A stretch of 32,028 bases of DNA, from contig JAKADO010000036.1 of assembly GCA_021820485.1 (NCBI GenBank), positions 1 through 32,028 on the forward strand, written 5' to 3'. Within the stretch, counting starts at the first letter, position 1, and every line of letters begins with the position of its first letter. Made by a program: the position numbers and the translations under genes. The notes under the pieces are model-generated. The model searched no databases, was not told where the DNA came from, and saw only the letters and a list, made by a program, of their open reading frames with translations. Source of the stretch: Bacillota bacterium (GTDB taxonomy: Bacteria > Bacillota > Sulfobacillia > Sulfobacillales > Sulfobacillaceae). Positions 24,200-32,028 of the stretch are shown in pieces.

Positions 24200-24691
24200 A
24201 TGGCGGCGATTGGCGATTGGCTTAAGGTGCTTATCGTGGTGGTGCTGCTGGGCAACTTGGTGGACTTCATCCTGCCGAAAGGCGATTTGAAACGTTATGG
24301 GGGACTGGTGGTGGGGTTGGTCATCCTCGCCACGATCATTACGCCCTTGTGGGGGTGGATGCGCCAAGTGCATAGCGTCGCCACCTTGAGACCGTCGGAG
24401 TGGACCAATTCGTCCAGCGGGTTTCGGACGGTGGTGGCCAGTGAGGAACTGCATCAAGCTGAGGCGATTGTTCTCAGCATGCCCCACATTCAGAGCTGTC
24501 ACCTGACGCTGGGCGCCGACGGGGTCGTGACTGGGGTGGTCAGGACGGGATCAACGCCAGTGTCGGAGAAGACTGTCAGGCATTACGTGGACGCGGCATT
24601 GCAGGTGACCATGGGCGGGACGCCCACTGTGCGCCTGACGGTGGAACAGGCGGCGACGCCAACTGGCACACGGGAGAAACGGCAGCCCTGA
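24200..24691 (+). CDS. spoIIIAF: Stage III sporulation protein AF
   Basis: This 163-residue protein has two N-terminal membrane helices (about 4-24 and 34-53, with GNLVDFILPKGDLKRYGGLV between them) and a soluble C-terminal part that includes the ring-building-like segment QAEAIVLSMPHIQSCHLTLG. It is a channel component in the spoIIIA operon. The ATG follows the spoIIIAE stop after 1 base; its ribosome-binding site is weak, so coupling to spoIIIAE is likely. Confidence 0.9.
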   Translation: MAAIGDWLKVLIVVVLLGNLVDFILPKGDLKRYGGLVVGLVILATIITPLWGWMRQVHSVATLRPSEWTNSSSGFRTVVASEELHQAEAIVLSMPHIQSCHLTLGADGVVTGVVRTGSTPVSEKTVRHYVDAALQVTMGGTPTVRLTVEQAATPTGTREKRQP

Positions 24692-24726
24692 CGCGCCGCC
24701 TTGTCTCAATGGGGGAGGATATCGGC

Positions 24727-25242
24727 ATGTCGAACGGATATCGCGAATGGTGGAACAAGTTTGTCAACAATGACCGCCGGGGGTTTGTCCGCCTGGTGGT
24801 TATTGGGGGATTGGGCGTGCTGTTGTTGGGGTTCGGGAGTTTCGGTGTTCCGCGTCCGTCCCCCCCGGCGGCTAAGCCCGCATCTTCGGTCGTGGGTCAG
24901 AGCCCGCTTCAGCGCCAAGAGTCTCAAATTGCCGCTCAGGTCGCCCAGATTCTCTCAAAAATCCCTGGTGTCACTCATCTGTCGGTGGCCGTGACGCTCA
25001 CGCGGAGCATTCAGTCGCAATACGTGGATAGTTCGGGCACCGGAACTGGAACACAACCCGTGGTTGTGACCACTAACTCGGGCCAGACGGTGGTGCCTTT
25101 CGATCAAATTGGACCGGCGATTGGGGGAGTGGTGGTGGTCACACCGGCGGCGAACCGGCCCCTGATCCGGTCCGAACTCTCGCAAGCGGTTCAAACGCTC
25201 TTGCAAATCCAGCCGTACCAGGTGCTGGTCCTGCCCAGTTAG
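24727..25242 (+). CDS. spoIIIAG: Stage III sporulation protein AG
   Basis: SpoIIIAG forms a large ring in the space between mother cell and forespore membranes. This 171-residue protein has a cytoplasmic N-terminus, one membrane helix (about 22-42) and an extracytoplasmic domain with VAQILSKIPGVTHLSVAVTL and VVVVTPAANRPLIRSELSQA, characteristic of the family. I prefer the ATG at 24727 over that at 24709, because GGGGGAGG lies between them, 8 bases before the second. Confidence 0.94.
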   Translation: MSNGYREWWNKFVNNDRRGFVRLVVIGGLGVLLLGFGSFGVPRPSPPAAKPASSVVGQSPLQRQESQIAAQVAQILSKIPGVTHLSVAVTLTRSIQSQYVDSSGTGTGTQPVVVTTNSGQTVVPFDQIGPAIGGVVVVTPAANRPLIRSELSQAVQTLLQIQPYQVLVLPS

Positions 25243-25329
25243 GCGCTGCCATGCCAGAGGTGGAGCAGCGATGAAGGCTTCTGGGAGTCCCGCCTACCAA
25301 GAATTTTGATGAATCTAAAGGAGGAAACA

Positions 25330-25839
25330 ATGATGAAGCGTCCTCAAATCATCCGCTTTGCCGCCTTTGTGACGGTGTTGGCGGTGCTTCTCGGCTATGT
25401 GGTGTATCACCGCACCAGTCCTGACACGGCGGTGAGCCTGAACGGTCCGACGCTCTCAAGTCGCGCCAGGAAGACCAATGTCACCCAGTTGGAGAATTAC
25501 TTTGTCAACTTTCGCATGAAGCGTGACCAATTGATGTCCAAGGAGATTGCCACGCTGCAGGCGCTTATCAAGAACCCTGGCATATCCAAGACCGCGAAGG
25601 ATCAGGCCGCCCAAACCATGGTGCGCGATACCCAGGAGTTGAAGCAGGAAACCCGTATCGAGGGATTGTTGGCGGGGCGCGGCTATCCCATGTCGGCAGC
25701 GACCGTCACCAGCAACCAGATCGTGGTGATGGTTGGGGCCTCGCAACTCACCAGTCACCAAGTGGCACAGATTGCCGACACGGCCACCGCGGTCACAGGA
25801 CTCCCTCCGCAGGACGTGGTGATTCTTCCGAAATCGTAA
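25330..25839 (+). CDS. spoIIIAH: Stage III sporulation protein AH
   Basis: SpoIIIAH interacts across the intermembrane space with forespore SpoIIQ and holds the channel together. The 169-residue protein has one N-terminal membrane helix (about 8-26) and a ring-building domain in the C-terminal half with RIEGLLAGRGYPMSAATV and VTGLPPQDVVILP. AAAGGAGG precedes the ATG; two in-frame ATGs upstream are less likely. An 87-base gap separates it from spoIIIAG. It ends the sporulation operon, followed by a hairpin. Confidence 0.94.
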   Translation: MMKRPQIIRFAAFVTVLAVLLGYVVYHRTSPDTAVSLNGPTLSSRARKTNVTQLENYFVNFRMKRDQLMSKEIATLQALIKNPGISKTAKDQAAQTMVRDTQELKQETRIEGLLAGRGYPMSAATVTSNQIVVMVGASQLTSHQVAQIADTATAVTGLPPQDVVILPKS

Positions 25840-25850
25840 GGGATGCGTAC

Positions 25851-25872
25851 GGGGGGCGGCTCGCCGTCCCCC
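25851..25872 (+). terminator. Hairpin after spoIIIAH, possible terminator
   Basis: GGGGGGCGG and CCGTCCCCC form a 9-bp stem (one G-U pair) around the loop CTCG. It lacks a T-tract, so it may be a weak or factor-dependent terminator, or a 3' stabilising hairpin. Confidence 0.5.
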
Positions 25873-25930
25873 TAGACATCTCCCTCTGATTATGGTCTAT
25901 TAGTCAATGGAAGAAGGGGAGGATGCCGAC

Positions 25931-27277
25931 GTGTTCAAGAAAATTTTGGTCGCCAATCGGGGCGAGATTGCCATTCGGGTAATGCGAGCCGCGAAGGAAT
26001 TAGGCATCAAGACCGTGGCGGTGTATTCCGATGCGGACAAGGATGCCCCGCATGTTCAGTATGCGGATGAAGCGTTTCCGATTGGTCCTGCCCAATCAGC
26101 CCTCAGCTACTTACATATTCCGAACATCATCAATGCGGCCGTCCACACTGGGGCGGAAGCCATTCATCCCGGATACGGATTTTTGTCTGAAAATGACCAC
26201 TTTGCCAAGGTCTGCGAAACCTGGGGATTGGTCTTCATTGGTCCACCCGCCGAGGCCATTAAGAAGATGGGAATTAAGGCGGACGCGCGATCGCTGATGC
26301 GGGACGCCGGGGTGCCGGTGGTGCCGGGAACCGAAGGCACCGTGTCCGACATCGATGAGGCGCGCCGCGTCGCGGAAGAGATTGGCTACCCAATCTTAGT
26401 GAAGGCATCCTTTGGCGGAGGCGGCCGCGGCATCCGCATTGTGGAAGACTCGGACGGGCTGGCGGATGCCTTGGAGCGGGCTAGCCGGGAGGCGAAATCG
26501 GCATTTGGCCAGGGCGACGTGTACCTGGAGAAGTATCTATTGAATCCTCGCCACATCGAAATTCAAGTTTTGGCGGACAAACATGGCAATGTGGTGACCC
26601 TGGGCGAGCGGGAGAGCTCTTTGCAGCGCCGCCGGCAAAAAGTGCTGGAAGAGGCGCCATCGGCGGCCATGACGCCAGAGCTGCGAGCCCGCATGAGCGA
26701 GGCTGCAGTGCGAGCTGCCACGGCGGTCAATTACGTCAGCGCCGGGACGTTGGAATTTTTGCTGGATCAAACGGGCAATTTCTACTTTATGGAGATGAAC
26801 ACCCGGGTGCAGGTGGAGCATCCCTGCACCGAACTGGTTACGGGCGTCGACATTGTGAAGGAGCAAATTCGGGTGGCGGCCGGGCTGCCTCTCAGCATCA
26901 CCCAAGAGGACGTGGCCATGCGGGGCTGGAGCATTGAGTGCCGCATCAACGCGGAAGACCCCGAGATGCAGTTTCGTCCCAGCCCGGGAGCTGTATCGAC
27001 GTGGAAGGAGCCGGGCGGGCCCTGGGTCCGCGTCGATGCAGCCGCTCAAGAGGGCTATACCGTGCAACCCTACTATGATTCGTTGCTGGCTAAGGTGGTA
27101 ACCTGGGGGCGGAATCGGGAAGAAGCCATTGAGAGAATGAGCCGAGCCCTCGACGAGTTCAAGGTGGACGGTGTCAAGACCACGATCGGATTGCACCAGC
27201 AGTTGATGCAGGATCCCCAGTTCCGGTCTGGGGACATTCATATCAACTTCTTGGCGGAACGGTTCAAGGGCGCCTAA
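25931..27277 (+). CDS. accC: Biotin carboxylase subunit of acetyl-CoA carboxylase
   Basis: AccC carboxylates the biotin on AccB with ATP and bicarbonate, the first half-reaction of malonyl-CoA synthesis. The 448-residue protein begins FKKILVANRGEIAIR. It has IHPGYGFLSEN, the ATP-grasp glycine-rich loop KASFGGGGRGIR, GERESSLQRRRQKVLEEAP and EMNTRVQVEHPCTELVTG, so all catalytic regions are present. I prefer the GTG at 25931, with GGGGAGG 8 bases upstream, over the ATG at 25907. In Bacillus accB sits immediately upstream; here spoIIIAH does. A propionyl-CoA or other acyl-CoA carboxylase role cannot be excluded. Confidence 0.94.
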   Translation: MFKKILVANRGEIAIRVMRAAKELGIKTVAVYSDADKDAPHVQYADEAFPIGPAQSALSYLHIPNIINAAVHTGAEAIHPGYGFLSENDHFAKVCETWGLVFIGPPAEAIKKMGIKADARSLMRDAGVPVVPGTEGTVSDIDEARRVAEEIGYPILVKASFGGGGRGIRIVEDSDGLADALERASREAKSAFGQGDVYLEKYLLNPRHIEIQVLADKHGNVVTLGERESSLQRRRQKVLEEAPSAAMTPELRARMSEAAVRAATAVNYVSAGTLEFLLDQTGNFYFMEMNTRVQVEHPCTELVTGVDIVKEQIRVAAGLPLSITQEDVAMRGWSIECRINAEDPEMQFRPSPGAVSTWKEPGGPWVRVDAAAQEGYTVQPYYDSLLAKVVTWGRNREEAIERMSRALDEFKVDGVKTTIGLHQQLMQDPQFRSGDIHINFLAERFKGA

Positions 27278-27291
27278 AGGAGGTAACCTGA

Positions 27292-27699
27292 ATGCAGGAC
27301 GGCGACGAACTCGCAGGGCAGCGCCCCGCGGTGCCGACCATTCAAATAGCCAACGAGGTCATTGGCGTGGTGGCGGGCATGGCGGCGTCTCAAGTTGAGG
27401 GTGTGTCTGGAATGACGGGCGGTCTGGCCTCGGGTCTCAACGACATGCTCGGCCGCAAACCGGGAAACCGGGGCGTGCGCGTGGACGTGGATGGCCGCGC
27501 GGTGGACTTGGCGCTGCACCTCATTGTGCAGTATGGTGCCCGTATCCCTGAAGTGGCGCAGCGGGTGCAGGAGCATGTCAAGCAGCAGGTGGAGTCCACG
27601 ACGGGCTTGACGGTGCGGGTGGTCGACATCCACATTCAGGGCGTGGCCTTCCAGCAGCCAGGTGAATCCGAGACGCCCGCGGGTGAGGAAGGCCAGTGA
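27292..27699 (+). CDS. Asp23/Gls24 family protein (YqhY-like)
   Basis: This 135-residue protein belongs to the Asp23/Gls24 envelope-stress-related family: IANEVIGVVAGMAASQVEGV, GLNDMLGRK, RGVRVDVDGRAVDLALHLIV and a C-terminal VVDIHIQGVAF. The position between accC and nusB is the same as yqhY in Bacillus, where that protein has been linked to acetyl-CoA carboxylase homeostasis. The 14-base gap after accC includes AAAGGAGG, so it is in the same operon. The molecular activity is not established. Confidence 0.93.
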   Translation: MQDGDELAGQRPAVPTIQIANEVIGVVAGMAASQVEGVSGMTGGLASGLNDMLGRKPGNRGVRVDVDGRAVDLALHLIVQYGARIPEVAQRVQEHVKQQVESTTGLTVRVVDIHIQGVAFQQPGESETPAGEEGQ

Positions 27700-27726
27700 G
27701 CGTCAACATGAGGTGGGAGGGGTAAT

Positions 27727-28152
27727 GTGGCACGGCACCATGCCAGAGAGCTGGCATTGAAAATTTTGTTCGAGCACGACCTAGCGCAGTCCACCTTGCC
27801 GACGGTTCTTGAACGTACGCTCCGGGGGGCCTCTGAGGCGGATGGCGCCTATGCCCGCGAGTTGGTTGAAGGAACGGCGGCAGAGCAAAAGCTCCTCGAC
27901 GAATGGATTTCGGAAGCCGCTCATGACTGGCGCATTCATCGCATGCCCACCATTGACCGCAACATCTTGAGGCTGGCCTCATATGAAATGGCGCACGAAC
28001 GGGATGTGCCGCTATCCGTTATTATTGACGAGGCAGTCGAGCTGGCGCAGGCCTACAGCACCGACGAAGCCAAACGGTTTGTGAACGGGGTGTTGGGGGC
28101 TATCGCCGTCAAAGTACGGCCGGAGGGTGATCCTGATCGACCCAAGACCTGA
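27727..28152 (+). CDS. nusB: Transcription antitermination factor NusB
   Basis: NusB, with NusE (S10), binds boxA RNA to promote antitermination of rRNA operons. The 141-residue all-helical protein has RHHARELALKILFEHD at the start and IDRNILRLASYEM, PLSVIIDEAVELAQAYST and RFVNGVLGAIA at the end, all typical. The start is GTG with GGGAGGGG before it. It overlaps the next gene by 26 bases. Confidence 0.96.
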   Translation: MARHHARELALKILFEHDLAQSTLPTVLERTLRGASEADGAYARELVEGTAAEQKLLDEWISEAAHDWRIHRMPTIDRNILRLASYEMAHERDVPLSVIIDEAVELAQAYSTDEAKRFVNGVLGAIAVKVRPEGDPDRPKT

Positions 28153-29134
28153 GCGGTGGACGCTGGGCATTGATACGAGCGCGTATACCACCTCAGTCGC
28201 CGTGGTGATGGAATCCGGAGCGATTCGCCAGGCGCGGCGCGTCCTCGACGTGGAACTCGGCTCACGAGGGCTTAGGCCTAGTGAAGCCGTGTTTCATCAT
28301 GTGAAGAACCTGCCCGTATTGGTGGAGCAGGTCTTCGAGGGGCTGGATTCACGTCGTCTGGTTGGAGTGGCGGTGTCTGTCGCTCCGCGGCCCGCCCCGG
28401 ACTCCTACTTGCCGCCGTTTTTGGCGGGCGAGGCGGTTGCCCGGAGCATCGCATCGTTGGTTCATGCTCCGCTCTTGCGCACCACCCATCAGGAGGGCCA
28501 CATCCGCGCCGGCGTCGCCGGGGCGGGACTTCCCATGCCCGACACGTCGTTTATTGCGCTGCACATTTCAGGGGGCACGACTGAACTCGTGTCCGTAACC
28601 CCGGGTCCCCAACCATGGAAAATCAGGTTTCTGGGCGGCAGTGACGATCTCTATGCAGGACAATTTGTGGACCGCATCGGGGTTCTTTTGGGATGCCGTT
28701 TTCCGGCAGGGCCTGAACTAGATGGGTTGGCCGAGGCCACCGAGATTGCCCATGACATCGCCTGGAGTCGGCCCCGATTTCATGACGGGGCTTGGTGGAC
28801 GAGCTTTTCGGGTCCGGAGAGCGCGGCCGAACGGGCGGTTCGCGACGGGGCGGCGCCTACGGAGGTGGCTCGCGGCGTGATGGACTCCATCGCCCGGGCC
28901 TTGTCGGCGCTGGTGCAAAAGGCGGCACCGCCCGGTGATTTGCTGGTCGTGGGCGGTGTGGCGGCCAACACGCATCTTAGGCGGCGCATGCAAAGCTTAT
29001 TGGCGCTGGGGGGGTGGCGCGTGTGGTTTGCACCGCCCGAGTGGAGTCGGGACAACGCCATCGGGGTGGCCTATTTGGCGTGGGACGCTGCAGACGGCCT
29101 ACGAGAGCCCATTGGAGGGGAGACATCGTTATGA
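28127..29134 (+). CDS. Kae1/TsaD-like ATPase paralogue (former O-sialoglycoprotein endopeptidase family)
   Basis: This is a 335-residue protein of the ASKHA fold related to TsaD, which makes the t6A modification of tRNA. It keeps GIDTSAYTTSVAVV (about 14-27), the metal-binding His pair H121-x3-H125 in THQEGHIRAG, SGGTTELVSV (149-158), DDLYAGQFVDRIG, GGVAANTHLRRRM and a late Asp309 in RDNAIG. Several details differ from canonical TsaD (for example SGGTTEL for SGGHTEL), so I think it is the second, shorter Kae1-like paralogue seen in some clostridia. Its own function is unclear. The start (GTG) is uncertain because the nearest Shine-Dalgarno directly abuts it. The stop overlaps folD as ATGA. 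Confidence 0.85.
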   Translation: MILIDPRPERWTLGIDTSAYTTSVAVVMESGAIRQARRVLDVELGSRGLRPSEAVFHHVKNLPVLVEQVFEGLDSRRLVGVAVSVAPRPAPDSYLPPFLAGEAVARSIASLVHAPLLRTTHQEGHIRAGVAGAGLPMPDTSFIALHISGGTTELVSVTPGPQPWKIRFLGGSDDLYAGQFVDRIGVLLGCRFPAGPELDGLAEATEIAHDIAWSRPRFHDGAWWTSFSGPESAAERAVRDGAAPTEVARGVMDSIARALSALVQKAAPPGDLLVVGGVAANTHLRRRMQSLLALGGWRVWFAPPEWSRDNAIGVAYLAWDAADGLREPIGGETSL

Positions 29135-29970
29135 CAACCTATCTAGACGGAAAGCAGGTGGCGGGGCAAATTCGCGAGCGCTTGAAGGATGCGATTCAGC
29201 GTTCTGGATTGGTTCCCGGCCTGGCTGTGGTATTGGTCGGGGACGACCCGGCATCAGAGATTTACGTCCGCAACAAGGGGAGGGCCGCTCGGGCTGTGGG
29301 CATGCTCTCCGTTGAACGCCGCCTACCGGCGTCCAGTACGACGGAGGAGGTCCTTCGAGTGGTTGAGGACCTCAACCGCGATGACTCCATCCATGGCATC
29401 CTGGTGCAGCTCCCGCTGCCTCCCGGAATCGATCGAGACGCGGTCATTGAGCGCATTAGTCCTTATAAGGATGTGGACGGACTCACGCGGGCCAGTCAGG
29501 GTGCGCTGATGCAGAACCAGGACGGACTGCGCCCGTGCACCCCTGCAGGAATTTTGGATCTGTTGGAGGCATACCAAATCCCCGTGTCCGGCCGCCGCGC
29601 GGTAGTTGTCGGGCGCAGCGCCTTGGTGGGCCTTCCGGTCGCCCTCCTTTTAATGCATAAAAATGCGACGGTCAGCATCATTCATTCGCGTACGACCGAG
29701 CCGGAAGGCTTGGCGCGGGAGGCGGACATCCTAGTGGTCGCTGCGGGGCGGCCGCGGTTGGTGACGCGGAAATGGGTGAAAGAGGACGCGGTGGTGGTGG
29801 ATGTGGGCATCCATCGAACCTCCGACGGCCTGATCGGTGACGTGGATGCGGCGTCGCTCGACGGCTACGTCCGGGCTCTGTCTCCCGTGCCGGGAGGCGT
29901 CGGGCCGATGACCATTGCCGAACTCTTGAACAACACGTGGAAGGCTGCCCAGAGGCAGGTCGGGCAATGA
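29131..29970 (+). CDS. folD: Bifunctional methylenetetrahydrofolate dehydrogenase / methenyltetrahydrofolate cyclohydrolase
   Basis: FolD interconverts methylene-, methenyl- and formyl-tetrahydrofolate, and so handles the one-carbon units released by the gcv/glyA products. The 279-residue protein has GDDPASEIYVRNKGRA with Tyr45 and Lys49 (the YxxxK motif), HGILVQLPLPPGID, PYKDVDGLT, PCTPAGILDLL, the NADP-binding VVGRSALVGLPVALLL and the C-terminal PVPGGVGPMTIAELL. The ATG overlaps the preceding stop as ATGA, and the stop overlaps xseA the same way, so the three genes are coupled. Confidence 0.96.
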   Translation: MTTYLDGKQVAGQIRERLKDAIQRSGLVPGLAVVLVGDDPASEIYVRNKGRAARAVGMLSVERRLPASSTTEEVLRVVEDLNRDDSIHGILVQLPLPPGIDRDAVIERISPYKDVDGLTRASQGALMQNQDGLRPCTPAGILDLLEAYQIPVSGRRAVVVGRSALVGLPVALLLMHKNATVSIIHSRTTEPEGLAREADILVVAAGRPRLVTRKWVKEDAVVVDVGIHRTSDGLIGDVDAASLDGYVRALSPVPGGVGPMTIAELLNNTWKAAQRQVGQ

Positions 29971-31169
29971 AGCCCCTTTCGGTCAGCGAATTGGTGGCGG
30001 GGATCCGCCGGCTGGTGGAAGGCGTCGAGGAATGGCAGCGCGTCTGGGTGGTGGGAGAGCTAAGCGGAGTGCGACACCACGCGTCCGGGCATTGGTACTT
30101 CACCATCAAGGATGAATCTGCACAGCTGAGGGCCGTCTTGTTTCGTCGGGATGCGCAGAACTTGACCAAGCCGCTGGAAGAAGGCATGGCGGTAATGGCC
30201 TATGGACGCGTTGGGGTGTTCGAACGCGACGGCCAGACGCAGTTGTATGTTTCCTTGGTCCGGGACATGGGCCGGGGGTCGCAAGACCTGCAATTGGAGG
30301 TGCTCAAGCAGCGGCTCTACCAGGAAGGGGTGTTCTCGCGGCCCAAGCGCCCGTTGCCTATGGTGCCGCGCGCCATCGGGGTGATTACCTCGGGGAGCGG
30401 CGCTGCCCGATACGACATTGAAACCGTGGTGCGCCGGCGTTATCCCGGAATGCCGATCGTGCTCTATCCGGTATTGGTGCAAGGGCGGGATGCGGCGGCC
30501 AGCATTGTTGAGGCGTTGTCCCAGGTGCATCACGACCTAGTGGACGTCCTGATCATCGGCCGCGGCGGCGGCGCTAAGGAAGACTTGGCGGCGTTCAATG
30601 ATGAACTGGTGGTCCGCGCCGTCTTTGCGTCGCCGGTCCCTGTCATCTCGGCCGTCGGGCATGAAATCGATACCACGCTGGTTGATCTCGTGGCCGACAT
30701 GCGAGCTCCGACCCCCTCGGCTGCCGCGGAGCTGGCGGTCCCGGAACTGGCGCAGTTGCTGGCATGGCAGGAAAATTTGAATGCACGCCTCACGGCCGCA
30801 CTCAGGCAAAGGATTACCTGGGAGAAGGACCGCATCGCCGGGTGGATCGAGCATGGCCTCTTGGCACACCCGGAAACCTTGTTCCGAGAATACCGCCATA
30901 GTCTCGACCGGTGGGAGGAACGCGCAGAGCGCGCCTATGAGCGGTTGATGGTGGAGAGTCGCCGGCGTCTGGATCGCGTGCAAACCAGTTTGCCGCTGTT
31001 GAATCCAGAGCTTCCGTTGGCTCGGGGCTATGCCTATGTGACGGATGCCCGGGATCAACTGGTTACCAGGAATGGAGTACAATGGGGTCAATCCTATCAA
31101 ATCCACTGGCACGATGGCAGCGTGTGGATGAACCCGAAGCCTGAAGAGAGCGGGGACGATAATGAGTGA
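29967..31169 (+). CDS. xseA: Exodeoxyribonuclease VII large subunit
   Basis: XseA is the catalytic subunit of the ATP-independent single-strand exonuclease VII. The 400-residue protein has an N-terminal OB-fold (about 5-100, with VVGELSGVRHHASGHWYFTI) and the catalytic domain with AIGVITSGSGAARYDI, IIGRGGGAKEDLAAFNDE, PVISAVGHEIDTTL and DMRAPTPSAAAE. A long helical region rich in Arg/Glu follows (about 265-350) and then a short C-terminal part with LARGYAYV. The ATG overlaps the folD stop. Confidence 0.95.
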   Translation: MKPLSVSELVAGIRRLVEGVEEWQRVWVVGELSGVRHHASGHWYFTIKDESAQLRAVLFRRDAQNLTKPLEEGMAVMAYGRVGVFERDGQTQLYVSLVRDMGRGSQDLQLEVLKQRLYQEGVFSRPKRPLPMVPRAIGVITSGSGAARYDIETVVRRRYPGMPIVLYPVLVQGRDAAASIVEALSQVHHDLVDVLIIGRGGGAKEDLAAFNDELVVRAVFASPVPVISAVGHEIDTTLVDLVADMRAPTPSAAAELAVPELAQLLAWQENLNARLTAALRQRITWEKDRIAGWIEHGLLAHPETLFREYRHSLDRWEERAERAYERLMVESRRRLDRVQTSLPLLNPELPLARGYAYVTDARDQLVTRNGVQWGQSYQIHWHDGSVWMNPKPEESGDDNE

Positions 31170-31377
31170 GGAATTGGATTTGGATCAATACGAAGGCATC
31201 ATGGCGCGCCTCGAGGAAATCGTCAAACTTTTGGAGACCGGGCGGGCTCCGTTGGGTGAGAGTTTGCGGCTTTACCAGGAAGCTAAAGGATTGAGCCTTC
31301 GGGCCAATCAGCTGCTGGCTCGTGCCGAGGCCTTGATGGGTGATGAGACGACTCCCCGGAACGCGGGAGGGGCCTGA
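31162..31377 (+). CDS. xseB: Exodeoxyribonuclease VII small subunit
   Basis: XseB (71 residues) is the helical small subunit that binds XseA. YEGIMARLEEIVKLLETGR and PLGESLRLYQEAKGLSLRAN are diagnostic of the family. It overlaps xseA by 8 bases, as expected for a stoichiometric pair, and ends 2 bases before the ispA start. Confidence 0.94.
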   Translation: MSEELDLDQYEGIMARLEEIVKLLETGRAPLGESLRLYQEAKGLSLRANQLLARAEALMGDETTPRNAGGA

Positions 31378-31379
31378 CC

Positions 31380-32028
31380 ATGGTGGATGTGGTGGGCTGG
31401 TTGGAGGAGTCACGTCAGTTGATTGAGGCTTGGATTAATGATGATGTTGCGGGGATGGATCCCCAAGCGGGGTCTGTGGAGGAGGCTATGGCCTATTCGT
31501 TGCAGGCCGGGGGTAAGCGGCTTCGTCCGCAGTTGGTGCTGGCAGCCGCCGACTACATGGAGGTGGCGTGGGACCAAGTGAAGCCCGCGGCTTTGGCGGT
31601 GGAATACCTGCACACCTATTCATTAATCCATGACGATCTGCCCGCGATGGACAATGATGATTTGCGCCGGGGTAAACCGACTTCCCATAAGATGTTTGGA
31701 GATGCCATGGCCATTCTGGCAGGGGACGCCCTGCTGACGGAAGCGTTCGTCAAACTATCGACGCTGGCGGACAGGGGATTCTCGTCCGCGGGCGCTTTGG
31801 CCGCAGTGGGCCGGTTGGCATCCTCTGCAGGACGAGAGGGCTTGGTCCGCGGCCAGGTTCAGGATTTGGCGGCCGAGCGCCGAGACATCAGCATCGAAGC
31901 CCTGGAGGCCATTCATCGAAAGAAGACGGGGGCTCTTTTCGAGGCCTGTTTGGCGATCCCGCCGCTTCTGAGGGAGGATGACGCGGCGGCTGGGGCACTG
32001 TCCCGATTCGGGCAGCACTTTGGGTTGG
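31380..32028 (+). CDS. ispA: Polyprenyl (farnesyl-type) diphosphate synthase, 3' end cut off by window edge
   Basis: This enzyme condenses isopentenyl diphosphate with allylic diphosphates to farnesyl diphosphate, the precursor of undecaprenyl lipids and quinone tails. The visible 216 residues contain GGKRLRP (44-50), the first aspartate-rich motif HDDLPAMDNDDLRRGKP (Asp85, Asp86 and Asp91), FGDAMAILAGDALLTEAF and KTGALFEAC. The second aspartate-rich motif (usually DDILD) lies beyond the window. The position after xseAB matches ispA (yqiD) in Bacillus. The exact chain length of the product cannot be told. GGGAGGGG precedes the ATG. Confidence 0.94.
   Translation, partial: MVDVVGWLEESRQLIEAWINDDVAGMDPQAGSVEEAMAYSLQAGGKRLRPQLVLAAADYMEVAWDQVKPAALAVEYLHTYSLIHDDLPAMDNDDLRRGKPTSHKMFGDAMAILAGDALLTEAFVKLSTLADRGFSSAGALAAVGRLASSAGREGLVRGQVQDLAAERRDISIEALEAIHRKKTGALFEACLAIPPLLREDDAAAGALSRFGQHFGL

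Noticed and set aside
25271-25309. 12-codon mini-ORF between spoIIIAG and spoIIIAH, ending TGATG on an in-frame upstream ATG of spoIIIAH
   Set aside because: It has a plausible ribosome-binding site, but its short length and the strong AAAGGAGG for the downstream ATG make a real leader peptide doubtful without comparative data.
1-32028. Defence systems, CRISPR arrays, insertion sequences, prophage or rRNA/tRNA genes
   Set aside because: I read the window for repeats, transposase motifs and tRNA-like T-arms and found none that I could support.

Overview
The window looks like chromosomal housekeeping DNA of a fairly GC-rich, endospore-forming member of the Bacillota (Firmicutes). It carries pro-sigma-K, a complete spoIIIAA-AH operon, a SufU-type SUF cluster and a Bacillus-like accC / asp23-family / nusB / folD / xseAB / ispA block. 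Gene content and base composition would suit a Sulfobacillus-like or related deep-branching lineage, but that placement is inference. I see no insertion sequence, prophage, CRISPR array, rRNA or tRNA.

Left part (1-3280): the 3' end of a MutY/MIG-type [4Fe-4S] DNA glycosylase converges on a patatin-like hydrolase. Next to it, on the minus strand, is the most striking gene of the window: a two-domain protein disulfide oxidoreductase whose C-terminal thioredoxin active site reads TGA-Pro-Tyr-Cys. The in-frame TGA replaces the first active-site Cys. The reading frame continues for 73 more codons through a normal thioredoxin-fold C-terminus with a cis-Pro motif. A hairpin with bacterial SECIS geometry follows the TGA. 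This is a strong candidate selenoprotein (Sec143). A 380-base divergent region then leads to an uninterrupted sigK.

SUF part (3257-8823, minus strand): one operon sufC-sufD-sufS-sufU-sufB-Rieske ferredoxin builds Fe-S clusters. It has a sigma-A-like promoter, a perfect 7-bp inverted repeat just downstream of it as a candidate operator, and a terminator shared with sigK.

Shikimate part (8895-13569, plus): yqeG, aroE, a short A24 prepilin-peptidase-like gene, aroC, aroK and aroB are packed with overlaps. They make chorismate from dehydroquinate and its precursors, and the missing dehydroquinase step (aroQ) appears further right. Glycine part (13577-19575): gcvT-gcvH-gcvPA-gcvPB-glyA-aroQ encodes the P, H and T proteins of the glycine cleavage system together with serine hydroxymethyltransferase. 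The L protein (lipoamide dehydrogenase) is not in the window.

Right part: efp and a small acidic zinc-ribbon gene (CD1247-like), each with its own terminator, precede spoIIIAA-AH. That operon encodes the mother-cell channel to the forespore and has a good sigma-E-type promoter. It is followed by accC (with no accB in front), an Asp23-family gene, nusB, a Kae1/TsaD-like paralogue, folD, xseA, xseB and the start of ispA, which runs off the right edge. Where several start codons were possible, I chose the one with a well-placed Shine-Dalgarno sequence.
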